Made by a program: the position numbers and the translations under genes. This document shows, piece by piece, positions 60,501 through 64,000 of a stretch of DNA of 64,000 nt. Each line of letters starts with the position of its first letter. Position 1 is the first letter of the stretch. The notes beneath the pieces were generated by a model. It was not told where the DNA came from and searched no databases. It saw nothing but the letters and a program-made list of their open reading frames with translations. Origin of the DNA: Takakia lepidozioides (Eukaryota > Streptophyta > Takakiopsida > Takakiales > Takakiaceae); assembly GCA_030704615.1 (NCBI GenBank), contig CM060731.1, forward strand, positions 14,446,001 to 14,510,000, written 5' to 3'.

Positions 60501-63500
60501 CCGGTCTCCAGTCTCTATCCGCAGACTGGGAGCCACCCTAAACGTCCCCAGAGAGAGAGATTGCCAAGGCTGTGTTCAAGTCTTTGACGTTTTTTATTTG
60601 AAGTTAGATCCTTGCAAGAACGAATAAAAAAGGTGAGAGAATCAACTTCTATGTTTGTGGTGCTATCCTGAAGATGCCCATGGCTATCATTAGGGAATTA
60701 CAAGTAGTACCATCAAAAGTCTCATTTCCACCTTTTTCTCTCTCAGGGCCCTTGTGGACGTTAGCGCAGAGCCTTCGCAAAGGGCCTGACAAGTGCAGTG
60801 TATTGAATGGAAGAAAGGTGGACCATGCAGTGTGGCTTCATCCTAAAGGGCTACTGCTTTCCAAGAGCCGTAAACGGAGCAATCTTCTCCCAAAGACTTG
60901 AAAGACCCGACATATTAGGGGTGGTTGAACCAGTGAGTTATAGCTGCATGGCTATAACAGGTGATGTCCAGTAGACAACTATCTGGTTTTCAACCCATGA
61001 CCACTTGTGGCCTTGTGCCCCAACCACTGAGCCATTTGTTGGATGCTATGTACTGGGAGCAAGTTTACATTAGGGGCCAATCTGGGCAGGGACGGAAATC
61101 CCCGTGCTCCTGCTGGCCAGTTTTGCATCTTAGCTCAACTTGGCCTGACACTTGGTCAATGGTTTTATTATATTTGGTGCATACATTGCACTGACTTGGG
61201 GCCAAGACTTGAGCCAACTTCCCATCGCTGCAATACAAGTTATCAGGAAGGTGTTTTTTAGACACAGGGCAGCTACAGCTTCCCTTCATAGGATTGCTCC
61301 TCAATGTAGGTTCTTCGTGCCTTGAGTCTCTTGCTGGCAAGGGCAGCAATGCAAACTTTTTTTTGAGGTTTTGGCTTGTCATTTGATCCCTTGTCACTTT
61401 ACACTTAGCAGCCAAAGCATTAGTTTATTTTGAAGTTTAGGGCCAAGGTGGGCCCGGCAAGGCCTACCCATCTTGGCACAGGCAATTCCCCTAATCAAAA
61501 GTGGCCCTAAGGAGGTTAAGTTCGAGTCGTGCTGATGTGTCCCATTAGCCTTCCTCTAGGCCTCCAATGGACTCAAATTTGTCACATATTGTGTATACAA
61601 ATATAAATAACATGTGGGGCATTCACTTTTGGGCTGGATGGATGGACAGTTTCGGGCACTGTCAGACCAGCTGTATCGCTCGCCTGAGCATCATAAGTTC
61701 GTCAGGAAGTCAGTGGTGAATCAGGTTTTTTTCCTTCTCAAATCCCCTCCAATATCTGTCTAACAGTCACTTTGTTTCTTAAGTGGACAATGCTTGCAGG
61801 TGATAGGTATAAGTTTCAACTTCCATTCTGATTGGATGAAGTCTGACGCTGAAAACTGGATCCTCTCTAAAAGGTGTCAGGGATCGTCAATAGGGTGGGT
61901 GCTCTGCTGGAAGGCAACTGCTCGTTCTAAGCATAGGAAATAATAGCATCTACAACGTAACATCACAAGGAACACTTACCTGCAGGTGTATTTTTGTGGT
62001 GAGGGGTGGGGACAGTTACAGGCAAAACCTGATGTATACTCGAGTTACATGCCAATGAACTACAGCGATTATCTGACGAAGATTGCCAGGTCTGCTGTCC
62101 ATAACCCTTTCCTTCCTTTGAGATTGCTGTCTGTGACTTCCATTTCAAGGTCTGTGCATCACAATTAAATCAAGTGGAAATGTATGCATTGCAGGAATGG
62201 TGAATGGGGTGACCATGTTACACTGCAAGCTGCTGCTGATTGCGTACTCTCTCCCCTTTGCATAATCTCTCACTGAAGTCTTCCACTATGAGGATCAGAA
62301 ATGCTTGGCAGCTTACCTGCACGAGCCTTCACCCTTAGACAATCACTTGAGCAATAGTTTTTATTTTTGGCTCTGGTTTTGTTTCCTCTCTCGTGTTTTC
62401 TTCCATTTTGTCCCATAAGCTCTATGAGCTTTCCGCGGACGTTATAAAGCACCACTTCATTCCATTCCCCCTTTGCAGAATGTGGCACTGATGTCTTTGC
62501 TCTATCCCTCTATTGTACCAATCAAATCTGCAAGAAAAAGGGGCAACACCCCAGATCAGATCTGTCTTTCTCTCTCTCTCTCCCCAGCCCTGATTGCTCA
62601 GTGACTTAGTGCTATCATAGCACGTGGCACATCTACCCAAGCCAGAGGCTCCATACTGCCTTTTACTTCTGTGTCAAGCCAGACTGCCTTCCAGTATGAT
62701 GCCACTGCCACACCATATGACTAATCAATACTCTGTATCACTAGTTGTCATGCACAGTGTTGAGCATCATGGCAAGCAGGCTGATGTCTATATCCTGGCG
62801 ACTAGCTGCTGGAATGTTGTATTGGAGAGTTGATGAAGGAGTGAGTACAAGAGGGATTTAGGTGAAGACAGAAGTGTGCTGGTGTTTGTAGTGAAAAATA
62901 AATAGCCAGTGGAGGGAAGATGGAACATGTCACCAACAGAACAGATGGATAACTTATGCTGCAAGCGGGGTGATGTGCAGTATGGTGTGAAAATATGCGT
63001 GATGACCTCCTTCAAAGACACATGCTTTATCGAAATTGCCCCTGCTGAGCTGAAGACCAAACGAGGTTTGCTACTGGGGCCTTCTTCATGGGCTGAAGTT
63101 CTAATGGCAGGCATTCTCTTCACTGGCATATATATCTTGCCAAGAATAACTTGTTTGCCACTGCCTCCCCCTGAAGATTGAGGGAAGCATATCATAGGCA
63201 TTGTTTATTTATCACTCTTGTCCACCTCTCAGGGGCCACCACGCAGTCATTCTTGAATTACAATAATATGGCGAACTTTGCACCGGGCTTCTGTCCTAAT
63301 ATGCCATGCCCATAAAGAACGTGCTTTAGGGTGTACAATTTGTGTTCTCTTTTTCTAAAATACACATCCAATTAGCCCAACCAATCTATTTCAACTTGCT
63401 TTTTCTTGATGTGTGTACTCGGAGATTCGTGCAGAGCTTTATCTCAGCTTCTGGGCAGAGGTCCACTACAATTCAATTTACCCAATTGGAGGTAATTTTC

Positions 63501-63974
63501 TCTTTGGGCTTCCTCTCTCAGTAAGTACTGGATTCATCAAGATCTACTAGTGGACTGGACAGGATCGTATAGAGATGGGTGACTTCTCCAGCCATTGCTG
63601 AGTGACTGAGGTTGTCCCAACATCATATACTTTGAATCAAGAAAATGCATTGGAACAGCAGTCTGCTGTGGAATAGTTGTTTAGATCTATTTTTATGGGC
63701 TACAAGTTTAAGCTCATGCGAGTTCCATCCTACTAAAAATGTTCTCAGGCTCAAAGGTAGGCCAGTCCAACTCCCCACCTCCTTCCTTCGGAGACAATGG
63801 CTATGTGAATGTTGACAACTACTCAAGTCAGGAGCCCACAAGGGCAGGCCCTCCATCTAGGGAATGAGGTTTGTAGTTCTCTGTCTGCCTAACACACACT
63901 TGCTCCTTCACCCAGAATTACCAGGATATTTGGAGGATGACTATGCCTGGGGCGCTCCTGACACGAATCTCTAG
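57598..63974 (+). CDS. OTU-domain cysteine deubiquitinase (343 aa, 10 exons)
   Basis: Exons: 57598-57900, 58918-59118, 59309-59382, 59594-59648, 61650-61724, 62016-62089, 62195-62243, 62981-63065, 63435-63491, 63916-63974. They total 344 codons with all phases matching and GT-AG introns. The N-terminal third is plant-specific (LVRWGLHLL; AIIAQALQEEFERLAAVEAA). The OTU core follows: HQRLLDRLRLYGLTEQKI, KGDGNCQFRALSDQLYRSPE, HHKFVRKSVVNQ, MNYSDYLTKIARNGEWGDHV, TLQAAADCYGVKICVMTSFK, SFWAEVHYNSIYP. The catalytic residues are Asp207 and Cys210 in GDGNC and His316 in VHYNS. This is the arrangement of the plant OTU9-OTU12 type enzymes. It removes ubiquitin chains; linkage preference cannot be read. 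Intact. The Cys-containing exon is followed by a 2-kb intron. Confidence 0.93.
58186..58440 (-). pseudogene. Retrotransposon aspartic protease fragment in OTU intron 1
   Basis: On the minus strand an open frame reads VLFDTCSTHNGISSQLIRKL then NLPMESSQHR and ends DYCDLGYLDIDVG. This parallels the Gag-Pol protease of Ty3-type elements, whose active site reads DTGATHSFIS; here the Gly is Cys (DTC), which would abolish catalysis. No other pol domain is attached. It lies antisense in the first intron. Confidence 0.55.
60900..61045 (-). repeat. tRNA-derived SINE-like element in OTU intron 4
   Basis: Minus strand: A box TGGCTCAGTGG (61024-61034), about 28 bp, then B box GGTTGAAAACC (60985-60995). 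The boxes and spacing match a tRNA-like pol III promoter. It sits in the long fourth intron (59649-61649), antisense to the gene. Confidence 0.6.
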
Positions 63975-64000
63975 TGAGTTGACTTTCCTCCTTCCTTGGT

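Noticed and set aside
1-64000. True tRNA or rRNA genes, or CRISPR arrays
   Set aside because: Only tRNA-like pol III boxes in SINE-type repeats were seen, with no complete cloverleaf. The sequence is a plant nuclear genome with no regular spacer-repeat arrays.

Overview
The window is nuclear DNA of a land plant. Evidence is the spliceosomal gene structure with GT-AG introns, plant-only families (bHLH-MYC_N transcription factor, S-domain lectin receptor kinase, plastid-targeted permease, phytochrome-interacting-factor fragment) and plant-type transposons (Ty3 chromovirus, CACTA/En-Spm). Long repeat-filled intergenic space and divergent protein sequences suggest a seed-free plant (lycophyte, fern or bryophyte), but that is a guess.

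Layout. 0-10.5 kb is broken sequence: one exon of a YggS/PROSC-type PLP-binding protein at the left edge, an unassigned ORF, an internally deleted Ty3 element (about 1.54-6.24 kb), a HECT-domain pseudogene (6.9-9.4 kb) and a PIF-like fragment without its bHLH part (9.75-10.44 kb, minus). 14-35 kb is the gene-rich part. I rebuilt four intact genes with phase-consistent exons: a 7-exon bHLH-MYC_N factor (+, 14335-17981), a 14-exon plastid aromatic amino-acid permease (-, 19283-25759), a 4-exon Lin0512-family protein (+, 26235-28390) placed head-to-head with the permease, and a 2-exon G-type lectin S-receptor kinase (-, 32305-35014). 35-57.6 kb is transposon territory: LINE remains, tRNA-like SINE modules, a field of short 'cccaagtgcaat...' repeats and, inserted in that field, an 11,184-bp CACTA element (41713-52896) with CACTA termini and a GTG target duplication. 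57.6-64 kb holds an intact 10-exon OTU-domain deubiquitinase gene (+, 57598-63974).

Most unusual object: the CACTA element carries, beside a decayed tnp2 transposase, an intact 395-codon ORF with a proline-rich N-terminal region and the three motif blocks of a SET (lysine methyltransferase) domain. Its left arm is split by a nested insertion that itself contains an inverted-repeat element around a LINE-type zinc-knuckle fragment and a long GC-rich hairpin. The four intact host genes do not form a pathway; they are ordinary neighbours.
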